A DNA stretch of 37,863 nucleotides from a virus, in IMG/VR virus record IMGVR_UViG_3300030328_002153, positions 1 through 37,863 of that record; one strand, 5' to 3'. The position numbers and the translations under genes are program-made. The notes below the pieces were generated by a model that saw nothing but the letters and a program-made list of their open reading frames with translations, was not told the DNA's origin and searched no databases. Of the stretch, positions 1 through 8,797 are shown in pieces. How positions within the stretch are numbered: the first letter of the stretch is position 1; the number at the start of each line of letters is the position of its first letter.

Positions 1-1
1 A

Positions 2-43
2 AACGAAGAGATAGATGAAATAATGTTAAGGAGATTTCAATGA
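2..43 (+). CDS. C-terminal end of a truncated upstream gene
   Basis: The second reading frame is open from the window edge and ends NEEIDEIMLRRFQ at a TGA in positions 41-43. That stop overlaps the next ATG as ATGA, the usual coupling in this genome. The Shine-Dalgarno (SD) sequence AAGGAG of the next gene lies inside this reading frame. The other two frames stop within the first 20 bases. Only 13 residues are visible, so no function can be given. Confidence 0.5.
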   Translation, partial: NEEIDEIMLRRFQ

Positions 44-1110
44 GAAAATTACTATGTAGTTTATTATTGTTAGGTTCAATATATGCACAAGATTTTTTTA
101 AGTTTAGTACAATATATGGAGCTTATAATTTTAGTAGTCCAGTAACAAAAGAGTTACAATATCAAGTATCTGGTGGTCGGTTACAAGAGTTAAAAGAAGA
201 GTTAGATGACCATACAGTTATGACCTTTGGTATTCGTAAGCTAGCCAGGTTCGGATATGAGAACAAAAGCGAAGTTTGGTATTCAGGTACAGAGTCTAGC
301 ATTAATGAAAACGCATCTATTGGAAATGTTCCTACTGGATGGGAATATGTTATTGAATACTCAGACCATAAAGAGTTTGGAGAAGAGTTTACAAATAAAC
401 AATTTATGTTGAGATATATGGGTGACCATTTTATTGGAAAAGCTAACTACGATTATCGTGGATTAGAAGATGTAGAGTTTGCAGCTGTAGATATGAGATA
501 CAAGAAAGACCTTGGTAATCTTGCATTATCATTAGGAGTTGCAGGTCGTTCACATCCAGCATATTTAGATTTCCTACCTATTGATTTATGGTGGAATGAA
601 CAAGGAATTGATATTAGTGAGTTCACACCTTTCTGGGAGTTTGCTTATTTCTACGGATATACAGATGAACTTGCACAACAATTCACTCAATATGGATATG
701 AATACTATGATTACTTATGGTATGATGCTGAAGGAAACATTGTAGCTAACACAGATGATATGTTCTATAAACAAATTTATGGAAGAATTGTTAGAGAGTA
801 TAATGAAGAGTATGCAAAAGAGCTTGGTTACCAAAACGAACTAAGTTTATCAGTAGGTACTGATTATTATAAATATACACCTAAGAATTGGTTTCACTTT
901 TGGACCACAGCATACCCAGTAACAAAAGGTATGTCTGACTATTCATTTAATTATGAAGTAGCAGAAAATGGAATGGACTATGATTTAGGATTGGTTTATG
1001 GTTGGAAAATAAGTAACAAGTTTGGAATATTTTTAGAAGGTCGTTATTTTAATATGTATGACGTTCAAAGTTATGAGTCCAAAGTTGGATTTAATTGGTT
1101 AATATATTAA
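40..1110 (+). CDS. secreted, probably outer-membrane beta-barrel protein
   Basis: This 356-residue protein begins with a clear signal peptide: MRK, a Leu-rich core at residues 4-12, and a likely cleavage after SIYA (residue 16). The mature part is rich in Tyr, Phe, Trp and Gly with alternating polar and nonpolar residues. The last two segments (about 325-356) look like antiparallel strands ending in Tyr, as in outer-membrane barrels. An AAGGAG SD sits 6 nt before the ATG. It leads the late block just ahead of the holin. By inference it is exported to the host outer membrane, where it could alter surface properties, exclude other phages or help release. I do not recognise the exact family; a virion surface protein is the alternative. 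Confidence 0.55.
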   Translation: MRKLLCSLLLLGSIYAQDFFKFSTIYGAYNFSSPVTKELQYQVSGGRLQELKEELDDHTVMTFGIRKLARFGYENKSEVWYSGTESSINENASIGNVPTGWEYVIEYSDHKEFGEEFTNKQFMLRYMGDHFIGKANYDYRGLEDVEFAAVDMRYKKDLGNLALSLGVAGRSHPAYLDFLPIDLWWNEQGIDISEFTPFWEFAYFYGYTDELAQQFTQYGYEYYDYLWYDAEGNIVANTDDMFYKQIYGRIVREYNEEYAKELGYQNELSLSVGTDYYKYTPKNWFHFWTTAYPVTKGMSDYSFNYEVAENGMDYDLGLVYGWKISNKFGIFLEGRYFNMYDVQSYESKVGFNWLIY

Positions 1111-1120
1111 GGAGATTATT

Positions 1121-1651
1121 ATGCAGCAAGACAAAAAGAAGACATTAAGAGATTATTTTTCCGATGGAATTATAGAGACCTTTGGAGATAAAAGTTCGGT
1201 TTCTGATGAGCTAAAAGCAGATATAGTAGGAGGTAAAATATATTCTGATATAGGTGGAGAAAAACAATATCTTGGTGAGCTTTTAGGAGGCGGGTCAGCT
1301 GAAGCCTATCAAATGACATTAAAAAATTTGCTAGAAGGAAAAAATAAGGGAAGAGAATACTATGACACTAAAGGAGTGTTTGGATATGTTAGCCCAGAGC
1401 AAGACACAACCTATTATCACGGAGGAACAGGAAAGTCAACGGATTTTGGTCATAGCAGAACTAAGTTAAATTTTTCCAACAGAACAGATATGGTTAAGGC
1501 TTTGCTAGGACAAGATGTTTCACATTTAGACGAATATTTTCCAGTAGATTTAGAAGAAGGTCAAACCATAAATGACTTTATAGACCAATTTGCAGGTTTT
1601 AGAGATGAAAGAACACCAGTAAAACAAAGAAGAAGAGGAAGAAGGAGATAA
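1121..1651 (+). CDS. uncharacterised late protein with a basic C-terminus
   Basis: The 176-residue protein is soluble, with no membrane segment. It ends in an Arg-rich tail (KQRRRGRRR) that could bind nucleic acid or a negatively charged partner. The middle part is Gly- and Tyr-rich (about residues 85-110). A strong SD (AAGGAG) lies 6 nt before the ATG and the gene follows the beta-barrel gene by 10 nt, so the two are probably co-transcribed. I do not recognise a domain. Position between the exported protein and the holin suggests a late role, in the virion or at release. Confidence 0.6.
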   Translation: MQQDKKKTLRDYFSDGIIETFGDKSSVSDELKADIVGGKIYSDIGGEKQYLGELLGGGSAEAYQMTLKNLLEGKNKGREYYDTKGVFGYVSPEQDTTYYHGGTGKSTDFGHSRTKLNFSNRTDMVKALLGQDVSHLDEYFPVDLEEGQTINDFIDQFAGFRDERTPVKQRRRGRRR

Positions 1652-1653
1652 AG

Positions 1654-1767
1654 ATGAAAATATTTATGATAGGAATGTTATGTGGATTAGCTATTCATTG
1701 GGCTGTATGTAAGTACGGCGGATGCTTGAATGGATGCGATTGCGTTAAATGGCAAGGTTTGAAATAA
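1654..1767 (+). CDS. 37-residue membrane peptide, Cys-rich tail
   Basis: A short frame starts at an ATG only 2 nt after the previous stop. Its SD (GGAG) overlaps the end of that gene. Residues 3-18 (IFMIGMLCGLAIHWAV) form one membrane segment. The rest carries five cysteines, four of them in a compact CKYGGCLNGCDC stretch. Its TAA stop shares one base with an in-frame ATG of the holin (TAATG), which argues that both are translated together. By position it may be an accessory lysis peptide. It is too short for firm family assignment. Confidence 0.5.
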   Translation: MKIFMIGMLCGLAIHWAVCKYGGCLNGCDCVKWQGLK

Positions 1768-2138
1768 TGCCTAAGCTAGATTTAGTAACAAACATAATTG
1801 ATAAAGTAGCTGGTCACGTAGACAAGTTTACTTTAGACAAACAAGAGAAAGCTGAATTAATTGCAGAAATTAATAAAGCTCAAATGGAAGTAAATAAAGT
1901 AGAAGCTGGACATACGTCTATGTTTGTAGCGGGCTGGAGGCCCTTTACTGGCTGGATTTGTGCTTCAGCAATGGCATATCATTACATATTACAACCTTTA
2001 CTAACCTTTATATTATATAGTGTTGGTAATGAAGTAGTATTGCCAACATTTGATATGGGAACGTTAACAACAGTATTACTTGGGATGCTTGGTCTCGGAG
2101 GAATGCGTAGTTTTGAAAAGGTGAAAAGAAGTGCCTAA
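1767..2138 (+). CDS. holin, GTA 3TM type
   Basis: Holins form lesions in the inner membrane that time host lysis. This protein (123 residues from the chosen start) has an N-terminal charged helix, then the signature region HTSMFVAGWRPFTGWICASA and two to three hydrophobic segments ending before MRSFEKVKRSA. The WRPF-GW pattern and the layout match the family of three-TM holins described for gene transfer agents (PF11351). An ATG at 1749 is also in frame but has no SD. The ATG at 1767 overlaps the preceding stop as TAATG and has AAGG upstream, so I prefer it. The end overlaps the next gene by 8 nt. Confidence 0.8.
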   Translation: MPKLDLVTNIIDKVAGHVDKFTLDKQEKAELIAEINKAQMEVNKVEAGHTSMFVAGWRPFTGWICASAMAYHYILQPLLTFILYSVGNEVVLPTFDMGTLTTVLLGMLGLGGMRSFEKVKRSA

Positions 2139-4245
2139 AGTTTCAGTACCAATAAATAGATTTGAAGGCGGGTTAAACAATAGAGATTCGGCAAGAGATA
2201 TTGGCGACAACTTTCTTGCTGAAGCTACTAACGTAGACGTAAGCTCTGTTGGAAGAATAAGAACTCTTGGAGAGTTTAAGAATTTGTCAACTTCAATAAC
2301 TAGCAATGTAGATAATCATCAACCGGGATATGGGCTATTTAAAATTAATGTAGATGGTCCTCCAGAAGCTAGTGGAACAACAACCACTGGAGAACATTTA
2401 GTTTATGTAAATGGAGATGCAGAAGTTTATGTTGGTCCGACATCAAATGCTTTAGCGGCGTGGCATAGTACTGACTTAGGTAGTGTTTCTACTTGTAAGC
2501 CAGTATTTTATTATGCAGACGGCGGATTGAGAATAGCAGATTCTGTATTAGGCAACGCTTCTGAGACTGTAGCTTTACAAAGATTGGTAAGGAGTGCAAA
2601 TGGATATGCAGCTCTTACAGAAAGAATGGATTTAATTAACGATGGATTTGCTGGACCTGTAAATGCAGATTTTGAAGACAGTGACGCTAAAGATTGTGTG
2701 GCTGCAGCTAGTGGAGCAGAAGACGGAGAAAATCCTAGTTCTGACTTTCTAGTACAGACACTACCTAGTGGAACAGATGGATTATGGCCTGCAAGTACTT
2801 ATACTTTTGGAGTTAGTTATGTATATTATGGCAATCAAGAATCTAAAATATCTACAGGATTGACAAATATATCAGCAGACGGAACTATTACATTGACAGA
2901 TGGACAGTTTCCAAACATTAGTGTTTCTATAGGAGACGGAGATGTTAAGCTAGCTGAAATACAAGGAATGAGAATATACTTAAGAGATATTAATAATCCT
3001 GATGATGAGTTTACTTTATTATTAGATATAGATTTTGAACAAGGTTCTAGAATATCTTTAGCAGACGACTTTGACGCTCTTGTAGACGGTAGCGGTTTTG
3101 ACGTTACTAATGATGCTAAGAATGTAAACGCAGACAATAGAGCCTATGCTATTAAACAACCAGGACTTGATACTTATGCTACTATTAATGGATATTCTTC
3201 TGAAGAAAAAGAAATATCATTTAATGGGAATACGGCATATGGATATAAAACTGCGGTTGTAGCTAATCAAAGAGCTTTTGTTGGAAATGTAGATTACGTA
3301 GACTCTGAAGGTAGAACAAAAGTTATGGGAGATAGAATACAATATACTCCCGTAAGAAAGTATGACCTATTTCCACAAAGTTTTTATTTAGATATTGGAA
3401 CGAATGACGGAGACGAGATTGTTAAGTTAGCAGAGTTTCAAGATAAGTTGTTTGTATTCAAAAAAGAAAAATTATTTGTAATTAATATAGCTTCAGGTTC
3501 TGATGCTGGTTGGTATGTAGAAGCAGAATTAGAAAACAGAGGAGTTCATTCTCCTGGAGCCGTATGTAAATCAGATTTAGGTTTAGTTTGGGTAAATGAA
3601 CACGGAATGTTTAGCTACTCAGACAAAATACAAAAACTGTCTTCTACAATAGATGACACAACTTGGCAAACAAATATAACTGCAGCAACAGCGGTTGTCG
3701 GTTTTATTCCTAAGAAAAATCAAATTCTAGTTGTTGGAGATACTAACGACGTAACTCCAGTAGGGTACTTATATGATATACAAACACAATCTATAGTTAA
3801 TATAAATAGCACTAGCGTTTTAGAAGGAGATAAAATTACTAATTTTGTAGTATATGGAGAAGAGCTGGTTTGTTTGGCAGATAGTGGTACATTTAAAAGA
3901 TATGACCCTGCTCCTGCAGCGCAGACTATAGATATAAAAACAAAAGAAGTAGATTTTCAATTACCTTCTGTAGATAAAAGATTTTATTCTGTATATGCTA
4001 CATACGAAGATGGAAACGCGGCTGTACTAGCTGGAGGTTTGAACGGAGCAAGCCCTTCAGATATATTCACAGACACTGGAAATGCAAACGCTTTGAATGC
4101 GACATCTATGGGAACAGAAGAGTTTTTAATATCCTCTGGAAGTAGAGGTGGTAAGTCAATACAACTTCAAGCTTCTGGAGATGTAAGTGCTACATTTGAG
4201 CTACAAGATTTATCTATAATACTAAGAGCGAAAGGACAAAGATAA
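2131..4245 (+). CDS. tail nozzle/hub-like structural protein
   Basis: The 704-residue protein starts with GTG inside the end of the holin gene. Its N-terminus (INRFEGGLNNRDSARDI, then NVDVSSVGRIRT) is the typical opening of phage tail-hub proteins of the T7 gp12 / P22 gp10 kind, where a GG-N motif precedes a list of beta-propeller repeats. The rest is beta-rich, with blade-like segments such as KLFVFKKEKLFVINI (about residues 435-450) and LGLVWVNEHGMFSYSD (about 485-500). It probably forms the distal tube through which DNA leaves the capsid. The assignment rests on pattern, not on a close relative. It ends with a TAATG overlap to the next gene. Confidence 0.6.
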   Translation: MPKVSVPINRFEGGLNNRDSARDIGDNFLAEATNVDVSSVGRIRTLGEFKNLSTSITSNVDNHQPGYGLFKINVDGPPEASGTTTTGEHLVYVNGDAEVYVGPTSNALAAWHSTDLGSVSTCKPVFYYADGGLRIADSVLGNASETVALQRLVRSANGYAALTERMDLINDGFAGPVNADFEDSDAKDCVAAASGAEDGENPSSDFLVQTLPSGTDGLWPASTYTFGVSYVYYGNQESKISTGLTNISADGTITLTDGQFPNISVSIGDGDVKLAEIQGMRIYLRDINNPDDEFTLLLDIDFEQGSRISLADDFDALVDGSGFDVTNDAKNVNADNRAYAIKQPGLDTYATINGYSSEEKEISFNGNTAYGYKTAVVANQRAFVGNVDYVDSEGRTKVMGDRIQYTPVRKYDLFPQSFYLDIGTNDGDEIVKLAEFQDKLFVFKKEKLFVINIASGSDAGWYVEAELENRGVHSPGAVCKSDLGLVWVNEHGMFSYSDKIQKLSSTIDDTTWQTNITAATAVVGFIPKKNQILVVGDTNDVTPVGYLYDIQTQSIVNINSTSVLEGDKITNFVVYGEELVCLADSGTFKRYDPAPAAQTIDIKTKEVDFQLPSVDKRFYSVYATYEDGNAAVLAGGLNGASPSDIFTDTGNANALNATSMGTEEFLISSGSRGGKSIQLQASGDVSATFELQDLSIILRAKGQR

Positions 4246-4631
4246 TGTCACTGACCAAAGGTAGAAGAATAGCAGGAACTAACAAGCAAGTGAAACGTGG
4301 AGCTGTATCTAAATCTGAGATGAAGAACGGAGAAGAAGTTATACAGTATCATAACGGAAGACTTAAAGTTGTTAGAAAAGAATTTGGTAAAATGTTTGAA
4401 CTAGAGTTCGTTCAACAAAAAGGACCGGCAGAACAAAAAGAATTAAAGACATTTGCTAAAAACTCTGATGTTAAGAAACCTTCAAGAGACGCTATTAAAA
4501 TTTTTGAAGGAGGAGTTAGAGCTGGTACTGGTAAAAAGTTCTATGGGTCTGTTCCTGCTTCAGGAGATTCTAATGTTATAGGAGGAGAATTTGAAGTTGC
4601 TCCAGACGGCGAAACCTTGATATTGAAATGA
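4245..4631 (+). CDS. small uncharacterised late protein
   Basis: This 128-residue protein has a basic N-terminal third (many Lys and Arg up to residue 45) and a Gly-rich C-terminal half. It starts at an ATG that shares one base with the stop of the nozzle-like gene, so translation is probably coupled. No membrane segment or known motif is visible. Position suggests a minor virion component or assembly factor. Confidence 0.6.
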   Translation: MSLTKGRRIAGTNKQVKRGAVSKSEMKNGEEVIQYHNGRLKVVRKEFGKMFELEFVQQKGPAEQKELKTFAKNSDVKKPSRDAIKIFEGGVRAGTGKKFYGSVPASGDSNVIGGEFEVAPDGETLILK

Positions 4632-4635
4632 TAAT

Positions 4636-4755
4636 ATGAAATATTTACTTGACATAGACGACAAAACTTTATTATTTTATGATGGTGAAGTGCATACAAA
4701 TTATATTTGTAGTATTCTTGCTTTCAATAACAGGAGATACGATGGGCGTAAATAA
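4636..4755 (+). CDS. possible 39-residue peptide ahead of the lysozyme-like gene
   Basis: An ATG four bases after the previous stop opens a 39-codon frame beginning MKYLLDIDDKTLLFYDGEVH and ending RRYDGRK. It overlaps the start of the lysozyme-like gene by 14 nt and contains that gene's SD. It has no convincing SD of its own. The acidic opening resembles many short phage proteins, but chance is possible. Confidence 0.35.
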   Translation: MKYLLDIDDKTLLFYDGEVHTNYICSILAFNNRRYDGRK

Positions 4756-5230
4756 CAATCAGATAAAAGATTTAATCAGAGATGTTTGTGTTCAGCTAGG
4801 AGAAAAATATGCGAAAAAAGAAGCTTTGGATATTGTCTACGCAACTGGACTTGTGGAAAGCAAGTACGAATACATTGAACAAATTGGACCAGGGCCTGCA
4901 AAGAGCTTCTGGCAAGTTGAGCCAGAAACAGCTGTGGACAACTGTAAAAACTTTATATCAGCTCGCCCTGAACTTATGCAAAGGGCTGCAGATATTCTTA
5001 ACATTGACCCTTATCACTTTATTGACCCTCAGCTTGATAATTGGGACTGGATTCTTCGTACTAATATTGCCGCTGGTATCTTGCATTGTCGAATTAAGTA
5101 CTGGCGCGTACCAGAAAGCATTGAAAATAGTCCAGAAGGATTAGCAAAATATTGGAAAGAACACTATAATACAGCAGATGGTGCTGGTAGTGTCGAACAT
5201 TTTTTACATTTAACAGAAGGAAAATTATAA
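4742..5230 (+). CDS. lysozyme-like, putative peptidoglycan-degrading protein
   Basis: The product has 162 residues from the chosen start. The core YATGLVESKYEYIEQIGPGPAKSFWQVEPETA (residues 33-64) matches the phage pattern ES-x-IGGGPA-GIFQMEPAT, seen in lysozyme-superfamily proteins; the Glu in VES is the likely catalytic acid. Such enzymes cut the glycan chain, either at entry as part of the virion or at lysis. The ATG at 4742 has AGGAG five bases upstream. A further in-frame ATG at 4679 would add a hydrophobic leader resembling a signal peptide, but it lacks an SD. The gene ends by sharing one base with the next start. Activity itself is an inference. Confidence 0.6.
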   Translation: MGVNNNQIKDLIRDVCVQLGEKYAKKEALDIVYATGLVESKYEYIEQIGPGPAKSFWQVEPETAVDNCKNFISARPELMQRAADILNIDPYHFIDPQLDNWDWILRTNIAAGILHCRIKYWRVPESIENSPEGLAKYWKEHYNTADGAGSVEHFLHLTEGKL

Positions 5231-6027
5231 TGGCAAGTTTCTCACAACTTATCTCACAATTAGAATCAGAACAGAATCTTGAAAGTTCTTTAGACAGAGC
5301 TTCTCTTGGTACTGACGTAGAGCAAGAGTCTCAAGACTTAGAGGCTGCAAGGTCAGATTATTACGACAAAGTAGAGCAAGCAGAGAGAGAGATTGCTAGA
5401 AAACAAAGAAAGAGAAGTAAGAGAGGTCTGTTGGGAACTTTACTTGGAACCGCTTTATCTTTTACTGGACTAGGTCCTCTTGGAGGAGCTTTAATAGGAG
5501 GAGCAGCTTCAGGTCTTGGAAGGCGCTCAGTAGAACCTTATGCAGAGAGCATTAAATCTAGCCTTCCTGGAGGAAAGTTTCACGGCCAAGCAAGAATAGA
5601 CCACGGCAAAAACATTGCTTCAACAAATCAATTTTTTGAAGACTCTAGAAAAGGTCAAGGTTTCGCAGACTGGGCAAATGCTTTTGGCGACGCTGTTAAC
5701 ATCTTTGGCACATCAAATATGTTAGGAGATATGGGCATAGGTAGCGGAAAGCTAAGAAGAGGAGCTGAAAACAAAATAATGGATTTAAGAGGAAAAAAAT
5801 CTGGTTTTGGAAAAAATTTATTTAAAGGTAGAGTTGGTGAAAATGTTCAGAATAGAGTCGTTGGAAGCCCGAATATTGATTGGAGAGGTGACAACCCTTT
5901 AGAGTTACTCTTTGATATTCAGAAAGGGACTTTAGCTGATGGGTTTATGACTAGAGATGGGCTTGCAGAAGATGAAAGAATGAAAAAAGTTTTAGAGTTA
6001 TCAAAAAACTTAAAAAGAAATTTATAA
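5230..6027 (+). CDS. putative internal virion protein with a Gly-rich hydrophobic segment
   Basis: The 265-residue protein has an acidic, helical N-terminus (residues 1-60), a very basic patch (ARKQRKRSKRG, about 55-65), then a Gly/Leu/Ala stretch of about 35 residues that could insert into a membrane. The rest is mixed and ends basic. It is the first gene of a run leading to the giant 1,500-residue protein, as in phages whose internal proteins are ejected to span the cell envelope. The start follows from the TAATG overlap and AAGGAA upstream. The family is not recognised. Confidence 0.5.
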   Translation: MASFSQLISQLESEQNLESSLDRASLGTDVEQESQDLEAARSDYYDKVEQAEREIARKQRKRSKRGLLGTLLGTALSFTGLGPLGGALIGGAASGLGRRSVEPYAESIKSSLPGGKFHGQARIDHGKNIASTNQFFEDSRKGQGFADWANAFGDAVNIFGTSNMLGDMGIGSGKLRRGAENKIMDLRGKKSGFGKNLFKGRVGENVQNRVVGSPNIDWRGDNPLELLFDIQKGTLADGFMTRDGLAEDERMKKVLELSKNLKRNL

Positions 6028-6039
6028 TAAGGAATAATT

Positions 6040-7059
6040 ATGGGAATGTATGACGATATATTAAAACAAATGCAAGGAAGTTTTATGCAAAACAATCCAA
6101 AAATGTTTGGAAAACCTGGAGGATTTAGTTCATCTAATTTCAATTTTAATGACCCTGATGTCATTAAACCTGGAGGTGGAGGAATCGTCGGAGGAACTGG
6201 AGGTACAGACGGAGATATACCTGGAGGAACCGGAGGAACTGGAGGAACTGGAGGAACCGGAGGAGCTGGTGGCGGAAGCTCTAGCTATGGGCCTACTTCT
6301 TACGGAGGTCAATTTAACTCAAACTTTTCAAGCGTACAAGATATTTTAAACAGAATAGGTCAGTCAGATTATGACTTATCAAATCCAGCTTCTCAATTTG
6401 GATATGGAGAAGATTACGAAGATTATTTTGGTAGTTTTGATATTCAGGGATATAATGAAGCTCAAGCAGCTTTATCTCAAATGCAAGAAAGAGGATTTAA
6501 AGATATAGGTCAGCAATATCAATCTAATAGATTAGGTCTGCAAGGAAACCTTCAGGACACACTACTAGGAATGACGGCAGAAGAAAGCACTACAGGGTTG
6601 AAAAGCGGTAGAAGCCAAAGAAGGAGAGACCTAACAAGAGAATCTGGAGAACAGAAATACGGAGAATTAGGAAGAGCTACTCAACAAAGATATGCTGGAC
6701 TTGAAGAATCAATAGGACAAAAAGCTGGAGCATTAGAAGGCACATTGTTAGACTTTATAGGAAAGCAAGCTGGAATTGCACTCAACTTGGAGCAGTCAGA
6801 CGCAACAAAGCAAATCGATAACGGCGCTGGTCCTTCTAGTTGGTTTGACGTCCAAAGAGGTACGGGATACTCATCAACAAGTGGAGAAATGACTCCTTTC
6901 CAAGCTCAGTTTGGAGATTTAGGAGATTTGTCTGCTGCAGCTTATCAAGATTTTGTTAACAAAGCTCACAGTAATTTAAGTCAAGCTCAACTTCAGGAAC
7001 TATTCAACGACGTATACAATCAATTTCAACAACAATCGGAGAGCGGAGAAGATGGCTAG
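6040..7059 (+). CDS. putative internal virion protein with Gly/Thr repeat linker
   Basis: The 339-residue protein has a short N-terminal head, a low-complexity GGT-repeat linker (about residues 45-85) and a Gln-rich, helical C-terminal part (about 140-339). The helical part contains MQERGFKDIGQQY and several coiled-coil-like stretches. Long flexible linkers followed by helices are common in phage internal or tail proteins. The gene overlaps the next one by 8 nt (ATGGCTAG). Function is inferred from neighbours only. Confidence 0.5.
   Translation: MGMYDDILKQMQGSFMQNNPKMFGKPGGFSSSNFNFNDPDVIKPGGGGIVGGTGGTDGDIPGGTGGTGGTGGTGGAGGGSSSYGPTSYGGQFNSNFSSVQDILNRIGQSDYDLSNPASQFGYGEDYEDYFGSFDIQGYNEAQAALSQMQERGFKDIGQQYQSNRLGLQGNLQDTLLGMTAEESTTGLKSGRSQRRRDLTRESGEQKYGELGRATQQRYAGLEESIGQKAGALEGTLLDFIGKQAGIALNLEQSDATKQIDNGAGPSSWFDVQRGTGYSSTSGEMTPFQAQFGDLGDLSAAAYQDFVNKAHSNLSQAQLQELFNDVYNQFQQQSESGEDG
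6223..6265 (+). repeat. 9-bp tandem repeat coding a Gly-Gly-Thr linker
   Basis: Copies of GGAGGAACT, with ACC variants, are repeated in frame and encode GGT units. This is the purest part of a longer Gly-rich linker within the internal virion gene. Copy number is likely to vary between relatives. Confidence 0.8.
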
Positions 7060-8791
7060 AAATCCTTTATACCCAAGAAGCGCTGGAGAAACAGCAGTAG
7101 ATAGACTTTTAAATCAAACTCTACCTAGAATCATTAAAGATAAGCAGGATAGAGATGACAGAGCTCAACAAAGACAAGATACATTAGATGCTAGAGCGCA
7201 ACAACAAGAAAATTTTAATAAACAATTTACATATGGAGTTGAACAAGACGCGTTAAAAGAAAGTAATAGAAAAGATGAAAAAGTATCTAACCACTTTTCA
7301 AAAGCTACATCTTATGCGATGGTAGGAAAATATGAAGAGGCTGAGTCAGAGTATCAAAATGGATTATTTTGGGCAGGTAAGTGGGGATTAAGCCATAAAG
7401 ATTATGGAAGCGAAACATCTAGGATTAAAATAGATAAGGTTAGAACTACGAATAACACTTACGATACAGCAATAGGAGTATTTAATAGTAGTATGTCTAG
7501 CCCGGATTCAATTCTGTCTGCCGGTAAATCAGTTATGGGAGTATGGGGCGATTTAAGCGATAAACAAAAAGTTGAATATCTTCAAATAGTAAAAGATGGC
7601 GAAGATAATCAAAACTTTGCGATGCTTACTTTTGATAGAAATGAGCTTGAGTTCTTTGATAAAAACTCTAAATTATACTCTTCTACTTTGGGAAAAAAGT
7701 CTGGTTTTGCAAACTTAACTGAGTCTCAAAGAGAAGAATTTGAGGCAAAGCTTCCTACTGAATTGCAATACTTAGGACCAGATGCTACAGAGGCTCAACT
7801 AAAAAGAAGAGAGCAAGAGCTTACAAAGTTATATCAATCTTCAGATTTGTATACAAGCGAACAGGAGTTTGCAAAGAAATATGTAAATGACACTGTAAAT
7901 ATGTATGGAGGAAATTGGGATACTGCTAGCGAGATTATTAATTCAATGACTGGGTTTAATAGAGATGAGCATATTTCTAGACTTGCTCTTGGGTTAGTTA
8001 AGGGCGGAGAAGTTAAAGCTAGTGAAATAGAGAAGAACCTTTTAGAAAAAGGAATTAGTGAAGAGGCAATAAATGCTAGCGGTCTATTTAAAGAAGCTCC
8101 AGGAGATGGAGATGAAGATGGAGATGAAGATGGAGGTAAAAGTGAAATAGATTTAGATAATTTTGAAAATCTTTCTCCTGAAAAAAAAGTTGAAGTTTTT
8201 GATAAAAACGAAGAAGTTTCATCGTCGGTGTCAGGTAAAATGGATTTTCTTAGAGAAGCAAATAGAGAATATGATAGACTTATTTTAAAAAGAAGCAAGG
8301 GAATTACTTTAAATGACGAAGAAGTAGAGTCATTAAGAAAGTCTAGAGCTGTAATAGATAGCGTTCCGGAAAACTTAAATAATATATCAAAAAAAGATAG
8401 ACCTGCGAACACTAGAGGTTTGGCATCAAAAGTTAGAGCAAGTCAATTAAGAGGTCATTTAGAAGATGTTGAAAAATGGAAAAGTAGAATTAAACAATTA
8501 GAGACAGCTATTAAAGAAAATAAAACATACACATTAGGTCATAGCACCTTTCTTGAAGTTCCAGGTCAGGATAAATATGGAGTTTTATCGGAAAAAAAGA
8601 CTTTAAGTGGATATAAAAAAGAACTACAGACCTTAAAAAAGTCTCTAGAAAAGAGCCCTAAGACAATTAAAATCTTAGAAAGAAGACTTCAAGAAGCTGT
8701 TAATGCTAGAGACCCTCTTAAAAATTATGACTTAATAGATGTCAAAAACGAACAGGGTCAAATAATAAATCAATTTTTAAGAAAAAAATAA
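7052..8791 (+). CDS. long helical, putative internal virion protein
   Basis: The 579-residue protein is highly charged and predicted mostly helical. Gln/Arg-rich coiled-coil-like segments lie near residues 25-60, and Lys/Glu-rich ones near 460-550. An acidic repeat (GDGDEDGDEDGG, about residues 351-362) splits it into two halves. The start overlaps the previous stop by 8 nt. Placed just before the giant protein, it probably belongs to the same ejected internal complex. No enzyme motif is visible. Confidence 0.5.
   Translation: MARNPLYPRSAGETAVDRLLNQTLPRIIKDKQDRDDRAQQRQDTLDARAQQQENFNKQFTYGVEQDALKESNRKDEKVSNHFSKATSYAMVGKYEEAESEYQNGLFWAGKWGLSHKDYGSETSRIKIDKVRTTNNTYDTAIGVFNSSMSSPDSILSAGKSVMGVWGDLSDKQKVEYLQIVKDGEDNQNFAMLTFDRNELEFFDKNSKLYSSTLGKKSGFANLTESQREEFEAKLPTELQYLGPDATEAQLKRREQELTKLYQSSDLYTSEQEFAKKYVNDTVNMYGGNWDTASEIINSMTGFNRDEHISRLALGLVKGGEVKASEIEKNLLEKGISEEAINASGLFKEAPGDGDEDGDEDGGKSEIDLDNFENLSPEKKVEVFDKNEEVSSSVSGKMDFLREANREYDRLILKRSKGITLNDEEVESLRKSRAVIDSVPENLNNISKKDRPANTRGLASKVRASQLRGHLEDVEKWKSRIKQLETAIKENKTYTLGHSTFLEVPGQDKYGVLSEKKTLSGYKKELQTLKKSLEKSPKTIKILERRLQEAVNARDPLKNYDLIDVKNEQGQIINQFLRKK
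8104..8135 (+). repeat. short tandem repeat coding an acidic Gly-Asp linker
   Basis: In-frame repeats of GGAGATGAAGAT encode Gly-Asp-Glu-Asp units. The block separates two helical halves of the host protein. Its content in Gly and Asp would also suit a calcium-binding or purely flexible linker. Confidence 0.7.
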
Positions 8792-8797
8792 ATAATT

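Noticed and set aside
4679-4741. Hydrophobic leader that would give the lysozyme-like protein a signal peptide
   Set aside because: There is no SD at 4679, whereas AGGAG lies five bases before the ATG at 4742. The DNA is also shared with a short frame. I keep it only as an alternative start.
6107-6349. Glu/Leu-rich open frame inside the Gly-repeat gene
   Set aside because: It is the +1 reading of the GGA-GGA-ACT repeat; the composition follows from the repeat and it has no SD.
7834-8412. 192-codon minus-strand frame opposite an internal virion gene
   Set aside because: It is Ser/Leu-rich as expected for the antisense of a Lys/Glu-rich gene, and is contained in a well-supported gene.
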